From: JAFNAG01 sp041501225
GTDB taxonomy: Bacteria > Acidobacteriota > UBA6911
Direction of reading: 5' to 3'
NCBI GenBank assembly: GCA_041501225.1
Contig: JBGQNR010000076.1
Location: 1-23,672 of the forward strand
Length of the DNA stretch: 23,672 nucleotides
Of this stretch, positions 1 to 7,044 are shown piece by piece. The translations under genes and the position numbers were made by a program. Every line of letters starts with the position of its first letter. Positions within the stretch are counted from its first letter, which is position 1. The notes beneath the pieces were generated by a model. It did not search any database. It saw nothing but the letters and a program-made list of their open reading frames with translations, and had not been told where the DNA came from.

Positions 1-1
1 C

Positions 2-196
2 GACACCGAGACGTACGAAGACCTCGTGGCGGCCGGAGTCATCGATCCGACGAAGGTGACGCGCACGGCGCTGCAGAACGCAGCCTCGATCGCAGCTCTC
101 CTGCTGACGACCGAAGCTCTTGTTTGCGAGGTCAAGGAAGAGAAGAAGACCCCACCCATGCCTCCCGGAGGCGGCGGCATGGGCGACATGTACTAA
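2..196 (+). CDS. groL: GroEL chaperonin, C-terminal fragment
   Basis: The open frame from the left edge gives the last 64 residues of a type I chaperonin large subunit. It begins DTETYEDLVAAGVIDPTKVT, continues with the RTALQNAASIAALLLTTEA stretch typical of the GroEL equatorial domain, and ends in a Met/Gly-rich tail (PPMPPGGGGMGDMY). GroEL forms the double-ring cage that folds cytosolic proteins with GroES and ATP. The 5' part lies outside the window, so neither groES nor a CIRCE/HrcA operator can be judged. The disordered GGM-type tail is normal for the family, although the final MGDMY is less usual than a run of GGM repeats. The identification rests on direct sequence recognition. Confidence 0.96.
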   Translation, partial: DTETYEDLVAAGVIDPTKVTRTALQNAASIAALLLTTEALVCEVKEEKKTPPMPPGGGGMGDMY

Positions 197-222
197 ACAC
201 CTGCCTCCCGGTCATTTTCTGC

Positions 223-260
223 AAGGGCTCGCCGAGTCAGGCACTCTGCGAGCCCTTTTC
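223..260 (+). terminator. Rho-independent terminator after groEL
   Basis: A perfect 10-bp stem, AAGGGCTCGC (223-232) with GCGAGCCCTT (248-257), is followed by TTC. The loop can pair further, GAGT (234-237) with ACTC (243-246). It begins 26 bases after the groEL stop, where an operon-ending terminator is expected. The following U tract is short. Confidence 0.85.
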
Positions 261-336
261 TATGAAGGGGGCAGCGCCGTGCTGTGATCGCTGCCGGCAT
301 TCTCTCTTCGGACTCCTGTCTTCTATCTCCTTGCCG

Positions 337-1962
337 TCACGGCGCCCACCAAGGCACCACATAGGCATACATCATCGTGATCAGCCCGATCATAGAGGCC
401 AGCGCGATGCTATGGCGCAAGGTGAAACGGAAGAGCCTGGATTCCTCTTCCGAATGCATGCCCGTCGCAGCTGCCGCGACCGCGATGCTCTGGAGACTGA
501 TCATTTTCCCCATCACGCCACCGCTTGAATTGGCGGCCGCCATCAGAATCGGATTGAGGCCCAGCCGTCCGGCCGTTACTACCTGGAGGTTGCCGAAGAG
601 CGCGTTCGCCGACGTGTCGGAACCGGTCAAGAACACCCCGAGCCAGCCGAGCATGGCGCTGAAGAAGGGGAACATCACTCCAGTGGTTGCAAAGGCAAGC
701 CCGAGCGTGGAGGTCGCGCCCGAATAGTTCATCAAAAATGCCAGGGCCAGAACCGAGGCAATGGTCAGCTCAGGAAGCGCCAGCTGCCGCACTGTTTGCC
801 GGATGACGCGCCCGAATCGCTTCAGGGGCATGCGCAATAGCAGTGCCGACAAGAGGGCAGCGATCAGGCACGCGGTGCCGGAGGCGGAGAGCCAATTAAA
901 ATTAAAGGTCGCAGCGTAGGGGACGGGTGCGGACACTGCCGGCGGCATGCGTTGGATGAGATTGTGCAAACCCGGCCAGAAGAATGTAATGCTCAAAGCG
1001 TTCCATCGGTTTTGGATTGGAGCCCATCCCCATAGCAGCACGAATACTACCAGGAGCAAGTTGGGTCCCCAGGCACGCAACAAATCCCGTTTGGAATGAA
1101 AACGGGGCGGCGCCGAGGCAGCGATGTTGCCCAGGAGGTGGGATGATCCCTTAGGCTTCCACAGGACCAGAAGCGCGCACAAGGAACCCATGGCGGCAAG
1201 CGAACTCAGTATATCCGTTAGTTGCGGCCCCACGAAGTTTGAAACCAGGAATTGGACGCTGGCAAACGATGCGCCGCAGACGACAGTCGCCGGCAGGACA
1301 CCCAGGAGCCCCCGCCGCCCTCCCATAACGGCGACGAGATAAGACGGAATCAGCAGGGAAATCGGGGCGCAGATCCGACCCACACCTGCGCTCAGTCGGC
1401 CGATTGGCAGGCCGGTAACTCCCCCCAGGGTGAGGATCGGAGTTGCGATCGAGCCGAAAGCCACCGGCGCAGTATTGGCCAAGAGGCAAATCGAGGCGGC
1501 ATAAAATGGAGGGAAGCCGAGCCCAGCCAGCATGGCTGCGGAGACGGCAACCGGTGTGCCGAATCCGGCAGCCCCTTCGATGAAGGCGCCAAACGCGAAG
1601 GCGATAAGCAGGGCTTGCAGGCGCCGATCTTCGGTCAGCGCCGCCACGGAATCTCTGACCACGGCGAATTGCCCGGTCTCTACTGTGACGTTGTAGAGGA
1701 GAATGGCATTGAAAACGACCCAGCCGATCGGAAACAGCCCGAATGCCGCTCCATAGGCGGTTGCGGCCAGCATCACGCCTGCGGGCATGCGATAGGCAAG
1801 CAAAGCAACCAATGCCGCCGTAGCCACCCCCGCCAGGCCGGCTGCCCAGGCGGGCTTGCGTTTCCATGCAAGAAGGTAAAGCAGAGAGAATATGGGAAGA
1901 GCCGCTGTCAGAGAGGAAAACCCGAGGTTTCCCGCAATCGGTACGTAATTTTGCTGCCACAT
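337..1962 (-). CDS. lldP: L-lactate permease (LctP/LldP family)
   Basis: This is an integral inner-membrane protein of about 541 residues, predicted to import L-lactate (and probably glycolate or D-lactate) with protons. It shows the family N-terminus MWQQNYVPIAGNLGFSSL, the block GAFIEGAAGFGTPVAVSAA, the segment LLANTAPVAFGSIATPI and the C-terminal stretch GVFLTGSDTSANALFGNLQ, all diagnostic for LctP carriers. Hydrophobic segments run along the whole length, and the size matches the usual 530-560 residues. A TTG codon at 2010 would add 16 residues, but family members begin at or near the M(x)WQQNY motif, so the ATG at 1962 is preferred; neither start has a convincing ribosome-binding site. 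The gene converges on groEL. No lactate dehydrogenase or LldR-type regulator is next to it. Confidence 0.93.
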   Translation of the reverse strand: MWQQNYVPIAGNLGFSSLTAALPIFSLLYLLAWKRKPAWAAGLAGVATAALVALLAYRMPAGVMLAATAYGAAFGLFPIGWVVFNAILLYNVTVETGQFAVVRDSVAALTEDRRLQALLIAFAFGAFIEGAAGFGTPVAVSAAMLAGLGFPPFYAASICLLANTAPVAFGSIATPILTLGGVTGLPIGRLSAGVGRICAPISLLIPSYLVAVMGGRRGLLGVLPATVVCGASFASVQFLVSNFVGPQLTDILSSLAAMGSLCALLVLWKPKGSSHLLGNIAASAPPRFHSKRDLLRAWGPNLLLVVFVLLWGWAPIQNRWNALSITFFWPGLHNLIQRMPPAVSAPVPYAATFNFNWLSASGTACLIAALLSALLLRMPLKRFGRVIRQTVRQLALPELTIASVLALAFLMNYSGATSTLGLAFATTGVMFPFFSAMLGWLGVFLTGSDTSANALFGNLQVVTAGRLGLNPILMAAANSSGGVMGKMISLQSIAVAAAATGMHSEEESRLFRFTLRHSIALASMIGLITMMYAYVVPWWAP

Positions 1963-2120
1963 GGTAGCAGCAAGATAGTGGCCCGCAGGCGAAATCTCAA
2001 CCGAATTCAATCCAGATGATCAAAAATCATAAGATCGAATGAATCACTTGAATAGGCTTTCGTCTGTTTCCTACTACCTCCGTACCATTCTTTGCCGTAA
2101 AGCAAAGAAAAGCAAAAGAT

Positions 2121-2228
2121 CAACGCAGAGGCCACAGAGGGCGCAGAGGTCGCAGAGGTCGCAGAGGTCGCAGAGGTCGCAGAGAAAAGTCATTCAAAAG
2201 CAAAAAACCCTCTGCGGCCTCTGCGTTG
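2121..2228. repeat. GCAGAGG palindromic repeat element, copy 1
   Basis: The outer arms CAACGCAGAGGCC (2121-2133) and GGCCTCTGCGTTG (2216-2228) are a perfect 13-bp inverted repeat. The left side contains four exact tandem copies of the 9-mer CGCAGAGGT (2142-2177). The centre is A-rich (about 2178-2207). Related elements lie at 11109-11190 and 19704-19793, and a diverged one at 22697-22770. The element fills the spacer between two minus-strand genes. No credible gene is seen in 1963-2289. Confidence 0.85.
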
Positions 2229-2289
2229 AGGCTTTTGGGTCGGGGATATTCCGCACGGTGTATTTCGTGGTTTGAATCGCAGGGCGGAT

Positions 2290-3087
2290 CTACCTGCCGA
2301 CGATCCGGTCGAGGAACGAAGACACGGACCGGTTGAATACGTCAGGCTGCTCCATGTTGGACAGGTGCGAAGCCGAAGGGATAATGGCAAGTTCGGAGCC
2401 GGCGATCCGCTCATGCATTGTGCGTGACATGGCTACCGGTGTTCCTTGATCCTCTTCCCCCACGACGATAAGGGTTGGCACCTTGATGGCCGGGATGCGC
2501 TCCGTCAGATCGAGCGCGGCAATCGCGTGGCAACATGCCGTGTAGCCAAGCGGCGTCGTCGCTCGTATCCATCCGCGCACCCGCTCGATGATTTCGGGGC
2601 GGGCCTGGCGAAATGGCGGCGTGAACCAGCGGCCGATGGTCGGTTCGATCAGAGGTTCCATCCCCTCCGACTCGGCGATTTTTATGCGTTCCTTCCATAG
2701 CGGCTGGGCCTCGGCGGGAATGCGGCTCGAGGAATCGCAGAGGATCAAGCTCGTCAGCAGCTGCGGCCTGGCCAGGGCCAGGGTTTGCCCGATCATGCCC
2801 CCCATGGAAATGCCGAGAAAATGAACCCGCTCAATTCCGAGGGCATCCAGCAAGCCGCCGGCCTGCCCCGCCAGCTGATCGAGCGTATACGGACCGCGCG
2901 GCGCGGCCGTGCCGCCGTGCCCCAGGGTATCGTAGCGCAGCACCCGGAAGCCTCGGCTCAGGACATTCATCTGGGGCTCCCACAAAGTCAGGTTGGTCGC
3001 CAGGGCATGGCTCAGCAAAATCACAGGGGCTTCAGAGGGACCTTGGAACTCGTAGTTGACCTCACTGCCGTTGACCATGATTTTCAT
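2290..3087 (-). CDS. Alpha/beta hydrolase, 3-oxoadipate enol-lactonase-like
   Basis: A 265-residue cytosolic alpha/beta hydrolase with a complete catalytic set. The oxyanion-side motif LLSHALATN lies near residues 24-32, the nucleophile elbow is GISMGG with Ser94, the acid is Asp213 in GEEDQGTP, and the base is His241 in SASHLSN. The overall pattern, including YDTLGHGGT and the family length of about 260, resembles PcaD, which hydrolyses 3-oxoadipate enol-lactone in the beta-ketoadipate pathway. No other pca gene lies nearby, so the substrate is uncertain and a general esterase or lactonase is possible. The ATG at 3087 is supported by an AGGA ribosome-binding site eight bases upstream. A possible extended -10 promoter lies at 3171-3179. 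Confidence 0.85.
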   Translation of the reverse strand: MKIMVNGSEVNYEFQGPSEAPVILLSHALATNLTLWEPQMNVLSRGFRVLRYDTLGHGGTAAPRGPYTLDQLAGQAGGLLDALGIERVHFLGISMGGMIGQTLALARPQLLTSLILCDSSSRIPAEAQPLWKERIKIAESEGMEPLIEPTIGRWFTPPFRQARPEIIERVRGWIRATTPLGYTACCHAIAALDLTERIPAIKVPTLIVVGEEDQGTPVAMSRTMHERIAGSELAIIPSASHLSNMEQPDVFNRSVSSFLDRIVGR

Positions 3088-3170
3088 AGCCGAATCCTCG
3101 AAGAAATGAGAACAGCCAGTTTTGCCTGATTTTGGCGGAACGCCTGCGTGCTTGGTTACCTGACACGCAA

Positions 3171-3179
3171 ATCATAGCA
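3171..3179 (-). promoter_or_regulatory. Candidate extended -10 promoter for the hydrolase
   Basis: On the minus strand the sequence reads TGCTATGAT, an extended -10 (TGn followed by TATGAT), 84 bases upstream of the hydrolase start. No good -35 hexamer is seen. The rest of the 3088-3498 spacer holds no convincing gene apart from another candidate promoter at 3401-3429. Confidence 0.35.
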
Positions 3180-3400
3180 GAGATCTCACTGATAGATTTC
3201 GGATTTTGTTGGATGGCCCCCGGCAACCCGACCCACCATGATTCTTCGGGCGCCTTCAAAGAGCCTGCGGGGCGCAACGCAGGTCCTGCCGGCAGCAACT
3301 GTTCCAGTCACTGGATTCGTGCTTTTCGTGGCAAATTCCTTTTTCACGCCATTGTCCCCGCATGCCGTCTGAAGCGCGGGACCAGGAGGACAATTCAGGA

Positions 3401-3429
3401 TTGGCGTTCGCCGATTGTGTTACCATAAA
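3401..3429 (+). promoter_or_regulatory. Candidate sigma70-type promoter for the M23 peptidase
   Basis: TTGGCG (3401-3406), a 17-base spacer and CATAAA (3424-3429) match the -35 and -10 consensus at four of six positions each. The predicted transcript would have a leader of about 80 bases before the peptidase start. Confidence 0.4.
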
Positions 3430-3516
3430 ATGTTTTTGATTTGCGGTTGATTCGGAATGATACGGAATGGGAAGTGGTGGCTCTGCTGCCTCTCTTAAGT
3501 GGAAGCGGTGAAAGAA

Positions 3517-4896
3517 ATGGCTGAACCGAAGAGTTTTTTGCTGCGAGGAATCCTGATATTGGCCGGCTTGTCTGTCATTGCAGTATTGGTGCTGGAAATC
3601 GTGCGCGTCGGCCCTGTGCCGGTGATCAACATACGCCCCGCAACTCCTGTGATTGGCAAGCGCACCCCGATCACCGTTGAGATCAGCGAACCCAGCCGAG
3701 GCTTGAGCCGCGTAAAGGTCGAATTCGTGCAGGGTGATCGGGTAGAGAGCCTGGCGGAGAAGAGGTATGATTGCCCCTCTGCGCTCTCCTTTTGGGGAAC
3801 TCGGACAGCGCAAGATACGATAGATCTGCATGTGGGGCGCGAAACCATCAACGGATTGAAACCCGGTCAGGCCACAATACGCGTTACCGCCGACCGCGCC
3901 GGGACCTGGCTGCGCAGCCCCGGACCCGCTACCGAGGAGATCCTCTTGCCCGTCCGCCTATCTCCACCCTTGCTGCAGATCATCTCCAAGCAAACCTACG
4001 TGGCCCAAGGGGGATGCGAGACGGTGGTCTATCGAGTCGGTGAATCCTCAGTCCGGGACGGAGTAAAAGCCGGCAATTGGTGGTTTCCCGGATATCCCCT
4101 GCCCGGCGGGAGCAAAGAGGAACGCTTTGCCTTTTTTGCCATTCCTTTCGACATGACTGCCCCGGAAGCTCGTCTCGTGGCGGTCGATGCGGCCGAAAAC
4201 CAGGCGGAACTGCAATTCATCGACAAGTTTTTCCCAAAAAAGTTTAAGGAGGACACCGTCGACCTGACGCAGGCCTTTCTCGGCAAGGTGGTTCCCGAGA
4301 TCATGGCCCAGACTCCTGAACTCAAGGATCGAGGCAATCTGCTGGATAATTATCTTGCCATCAATGTCGAGCTGCGCCAGAAAAATACGGAGGTGCTGAA
4401 AGAACTGGCGCAGAAATCGCGACGGGAGCCTCTCTGGAACAAACCGTTCCTCGCCTTGAGAAACGGCAAAGTGATGGCCGGCTTCGCAGACCACAGAACC
4501 TATGACTACCAGGGCAAAACTGTCGACCACCAGACCCACCTGGGGTACGATCTGGCCGTGACCCGGCATGCGCCCGTTGCAGCCGCGAACGACGGCGTGG
4601 TGGTGCAGGCCAAGTACTTCGGCATCTACGGCAATTGCGTCATCATTGATCACGGTTACGGCGTGATGAGCCTCTACGGCCATCTTTCCTCCATGAGCGT
4701 AGCGGAAGGACAAAAGGTGGCGCGCGGCGACGTAATCGGCCAGACAGGGGACACCGGCCTGGCCGGCGGCGACCACTTGCACTTTGCCATGATTCTCGCC
4801 GGACTGCCGGTCAATCCGGTGGAATGGTGGGACGGCCACTGGATCAACGACCGCATTGCCCGCAAGCTTGGACCGGGCTTTCATTTTTCCGATTAG
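3517..4896 (+). CDS. Membrane-anchored M23 (LytM-type) metallopeptidase
   Basis: A peptidoglycan endopeptidase-type protein of about 459 residues. An N-terminal hydrophobic segment of about 24 residues (starting SFLLRGILILAG) would act as a signal anchor. A periplasmic region of about 280 residues without a recognised fold follows, then a C-terminal M23 domain. Numbering from the GTG at 3499, zinc ligands are visible as H347xxxD351 (HLGYD) and the HLH motif at 426-428, with H395 in YGHL; the active-site set is intact, so it is probably catalytic rather than a degenerate activator. The ATG at 3517 is chosen because it places the basic residues just before the anchor; GTG codons at 3499 and 3508 are alternatives. 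It lies upstream of, but is separately transcribed from, the uppS operon, and both concern envelope biosynthesis. Confidence 0.88.
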   Translation: MAEPKSFLLRGILILAGLSVIAVLVLEIVRVGPVPVINIRPATPVIGKRTPITVEISEPSRGLSRVKVEFVQGDRVESLAEKRYDCPSALSFWGTRTAQDTIDLHVGRETINGLKPGQATIRVTADRAGTWLRSPGPATEEILLPVRLSPPLLQIISKQTYVAQGGCETVVYRVGESSVRDGVKAGNWWFPGYPLPGGSKEERFAFFAIPFDMTAPEARLVAVDAAENQAELQFIDKFFPKKFKEDTVDLTQAFLGKVVPEIMAQTPELKDRGNLLDNYLAINVELRQKNTEVLKELAQKSRREPLWNKPFLALRNGKVMAGFADHRTYDYQGKTVDHQTHLGYDLAVTRHAPVAAANDGVVVQAKYFGIYGNCVIIDHGYGVMSLYGHLSSMSVAEGQKVARGDVIGQTGDTGLAGGDHLHFAMILAGLPVNPVEWWDGHWINDRIARKLGPGFHFSD

Positions 4897-4939
4897 GAAG
4901 ATCAGAAACTTTCGTCGTTTGGGATTTAGCCCTGAGTCT

Positions 4940-5045
4940 GGATTTTGGATTTTGGATTGCGGATTTCGGATTGCAGTCGCCAAACCTGTTGCTGCCCGAT
5001 CCTGAATAATTCATCAATCCAAAATCCGAATTCCAAAATCCAAAA
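4940..5045. repeat. GGATTTT palindromic repeat element, copy 1
   Basis: Repeated GGATTTT/GGATTGC words on the left (4940-4974) face AATCCAAAATCC words on the right (5016-5045), giving a long imperfect inverted repeat in the spacer between the M23 peptidase and the next operon. The same words recur at 14020-14270 and 17085-17115. Confidence 0.8.
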
Positions 5046-5057
5046 CTTGCTATGCCT

Positions 5058-5078
5058 GTACTTTACGACATAAAGTAC
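5058..5078. promoter_or_regulatory. Putative operator for the membrane protein-regulator-uppS operon
   Basis: A perfect inverted repeat, GTACTTTA (5058-5065), CGACA spacer, TAAAGTAC (5071-5078), directly abuts the TTGACA -35 box at 5079. The symmetry and position are those of a dimeric winged-helix repressor site. The regulator at 5733 is the obvious candidate to bind it (inference). Confidence 0.65.
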
Positions 5079-5108
5079 TTGACATCATCTTAATATTTAT
5101 GGTACACA
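5079..5108 (+). promoter_or_regulatory. Promoter of the membrane protein-regulator-uppS operon
   Basis: TTGACA (5079-5084) is a consensus -35 box; an 18-base spacer leads to TACACA (5103-5108), a weak -10. Transcription would begin near 5115, downstream of the ATG at 5099. This supports the GTG at 5138 as the real start of the first gene. Confidence 0.55.
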
Positions 5109-5137
5109 GGGACTCATCGTTTCGGAGGAAAGCTGCG

Positions 5138-5740
5138 GTGGAACCATCGAGTGCGGAATTGGCTCATGAAAATCTCCAGTACATCCGCAAGACCCTGGAC
5201 GCCGCCGGCAGGTTCACTGCAGTTCCGGGCAAGGGACTGATGGCTGCAGGGATCGCGACGTTCGCGGGAGTGGCGATCAACCGGTTAGTCACCGGCGCTC
5301 CCTGGGAGGACGGATCGCAGCGTCAAGCCGCCCTCGAGGTCTGGGGAGGCGTGCTGGTGATCTCGATCGCGATCGTTTCGTGGGGGATTTTCAACAAATC
5401 GCGCCAGACCGAAACCCGGCTTCAGCCTGCCTTAGTTCGCAAACTGATCTGGAGCCTGTGCCCGGCGCTCTTTGTGGGCGCTGTCCTCACCCATCTTGCC
5501 GTCAGCACGCAGAACCTGGGATGGCTGCCCGCCATCTGGCTCGGCTGCTACGGCGCGGCGACCACGAATGGCAGCCTGGTTTCGGTCAAACCGGTTCGTT
5601 ACCTGGGCCTGTCCCTGCTGGCTGCGGCAGCAGGTGCGGCCATGACGCCGATGCATTTTGGACTGGCCTGGATGGCGGTCGGTTTCGGGTGGCTGCATCT
5701 GGTTTTCGGCGCGTATATCGCCTGGAGGCACAATGGCTAA
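5138..5740 (+). CDS. Polytopic inner-membrane protein of unknown function
   Basis: I do not recognise this 200-residue protein. It has a soluble N-terminus of about 35 residues (ELAHENLQYIRKTLDAAGRF) and about six hydrophobic segments with short polar loops. The GTG at 5138 is chosen over the ATG at 5099: it has GGAGGA eight bases upstream, and the ATG would lie upstream of the predicted transcription start. The stop overlaps the start of the following regulator within ATGGCTAA, so the two are translationally coupled. Co-transcription with a winged-helix regulator and uppS suggests a role in membrane or envelope homeostasis. It could be an anti-regulator that tethers its partner, but nothing in the sequence proves this. 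Confidence 0.8.
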   Translation: MEPSSAELAHENLQYIRKTLDAAGRFTAVPGKGLMAAGIATFAGVAINRLVTGAPWEDGSQRQAALEVWGGVLVISIAIVSWGIFNKSRQTETRLQPALVRKLIWSLCPALFVGAVLTHLAVSTQNLGWLPAIWLGCYGAATTNGSLVSVKPVRYLGLSLLAAAAGAAMTPMHFGLAWMAVGFGWLHLVFGAYIAWRHNG

Positions 5741-6116
5741 GAAGAAAAAATCGGCACGCCCCGCACCTAATGATCTGGATCCGATGATCCATGAGCGCTT
5801 GCGGCTGGGGATCCTCTCGGCCCTGGTCGTGCAGGAGTCGCTCAGTTTTACCGAGTTGCGCGAGCTCTTGCGCACCACGGATGGGAACCTCAGCGTCCAG
5901 GCTCGCAAGCTTGAAGAGGCGGGCTACGTCATTTGCGACAAGCGGTTTGAGGATCGCAAGCCCAAGAGCACCTATCGGCTGAGTTCCGAAGGACGCCAGG
6001 CGCTCGTGGAATATCTCGAAAAGCTTTCGGACCTGCTTCCCGACATGAGACAGGTGCGCACGCGCGCGCACAGATCTCTCCGGACCGGTATCCATCCACT
6101 CCCGTCGCACAGCTGA
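5733..6116 (+). CDS. Winged-helix transcriptional regulator (MarR/ArsR-like)
   Basis: A 127-residue DNA-binding protein. After a basic N-terminal tail (MAKKKKSARP) it has a compact winged-helix domain: HERLRLGILSALVVQESLSF, then the recognition-helix region ELLRTTDGNLSVQARKLEEA and the wing YVICDKRFEDRKPKSTYRLS. This pattern is typical of small one-domain regulators that sense whether a cell needs a neighbouring membrane function. No ligand pocket or metal-binding Cys/His cluster is seen. The start codon overlaps the upstream stop and has GGAGG four bases before it (5724-5728). The stop is seven bases before uppS. It is the likely ligand of the palindrome at 5058-5078, giving negative autoregulation of the operon (inference). 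Confidence 0.88.
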   Translation: MAKKKKSARPAPNDLDPMIHERLRLGILSALVVQESLSFTELRELLRTTDGNLSVQARKLEEAGYVICDKRFEDRKPKSTYRLSSEGRQALVEYLEKLSDLLPDMRQVRTRAHRSLRTGIHPLPSHS

Positions 6117-6123
6117 GATCAAT

Positions 6124-6846
6124 ATGAACTCTATTCGTCATGTAGCAATCATCATGGATGGAAACGGCCGCTGGGCGGAGCAGCGCGGGCTGCCGCGCTG
6201 GCGCGGCCACGAAGCCGGCGCGCGCGCGGTGCGGCGCGTTGTGGAGGCGGCGTGCCATCTGGAGATTCCGGTCCTGACCCTGTTTGCTTTCTCGAGCGAG
6301 AACTGGAAGCGTCCGCGGCAGGAAGTCGATACGCTTTTTCGCCTGTTTCTCCGCTATGTGGCCGAGGAAATGAAAGACCTGATCAAAAATGATATCCGGC
6401 TGTCCGCGTTCGGCAGGCGCGATCGATTTTCCTCAGCGGTTGCGGACGCGCTGGAGCGCGCCGAAAGCGCCACACGCAATTGCGGGAGACTCCATCTGCG
6501 GCTGGCGCTTGACTATGGCTCGCGATATGAAGTTGTCGCGGCTGCGCGTGCTCTCGCACAACGGGCGGCCTGCGGGGAGTTGGCCCCTGAAGAAATCGAT
6601 GAGGCGTTATTCACCGAAACGCTGAGCTCTCGAGACGTGCTGGATCCCGACCTGGTCATCCGCACCGCGGGAGAACAGCGCCTGTCAAATTTCCTCCTTT
6701 GGCAGGCTGCCTACGCTGAACTGCATTTCTGCCCGCGACTATGGCCGGATTTTGAAGAGAGCGACCTCCAGGAAGCCCTCGCGGACTTCCACTCGCGCAC
6801 CCGCAAGTTCGGCGCCCTCGCGTGCGCGACCGGCGCCCTCGCTTGA
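6124..6846 (+). CDS. uppS: Undecaprenyl diphosphate synthase (cis-prenyltransferase)
   Basis: A 240-residue enzyme that condenses isopentenyl diphosphate units onto farnesyl diphosphate to make the C55 lipid carrier for peptidoglycan and other surface polymers. All signature blocks are present: HVAIIMDGNGRWA with catalytic Asp12, FAFSSENWKRP around residues 54-64, and RTAGEQRLSNFLLWQAAYAE with Arg180, Arg186, Ser188 and Glu199 for diphosphate and Mg binding. It is the usual length. Two small deviations are DYGSR (130-134) where NYGGR is common, and TAG where TSG is common. It lies seven bases after the winged-helix regulator and has no strong ribosome-binding site, so it may depend on coupling. 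Genomes usually place uppS beside cdsA or dxr; this regulator linkage is unusual. Confidence 0.97.
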   Translation: MNSIRHVAIIMDGNGRWAEQRGLPRWRGHEAGARAVRRVVEAACHLEIPVLTLFAFSSENWKRPRQEVDTLFRLFLRYVAEEMKDLIKNDIRLSAFGRRDRFSSAVADALERAESATRNCGRLHLRLALDYGSRYEVVAAARALAQRAACGELAPEEIDEALFTETLSSRDVLDPDLVIRTAGEQRLSNFLLWQAAYAELHFCPRLWPDFEESDLQEALADFHSRTRKFGALACATGALA

Positions 6847-6849
6847 GAA

Positions 6850-7040
6850 AAGCAGAAGGCAGAATTTAGAATTCAGAATCCAGAATCCAGAATAAAATCG
6901 CAACAGGCAAGTTGGCTGTATTCAATGAACATGAGTACCATGCACATGCGTCTGGCTCCGTCCTGACGGCTCGTTCGCCCTTTTCTTCTGTATTCTGCAT
7001 TCTGAATTCTACATTCTTAATTCTGACTTCTCCCTTTTCG
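6850..7040. repeat. AGAATTC palindromic repeat element, copy 1
   Basis: The left part (6860-6894) carries repeated AGAATTC/AGAATCC words, the right part (6986-7030) carries TTCTGTATTCTGCATTC-type words, together an imperfect inverted repeat with a loop of about 90 bases. It lies between the convergent ends of uppS and the SDR gene. A related element is at 14745-14855. Confidence 0.75.
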
Positions 7041-7044
7041 CCGT

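Noticed and set aside
2142..2177. CRISPR-like array
   Set aside because: The repeats are 9 bases and directly adjacent, with no spacers and no cas genes; it is a tandem word repeat within a palindrome.
2039..2275. 78-residue plus-strand open frame
   Set aside because: Most of it is translated repeat (QRSQRSQRS), with no coding character or ribosome-binding site.
3132..3428. 98-residue plus-strand open frame between the hydrolase and M23 genes
   Set aside because: No ribosome-binding site, no recognisable motif, and it covers probable promoter DNA.
4048..4983. 311-residue open frame opposite the M23 gene
   Set aside because: Antisense shadow; its start lies in the intergenic repeat and its translation has no family features.
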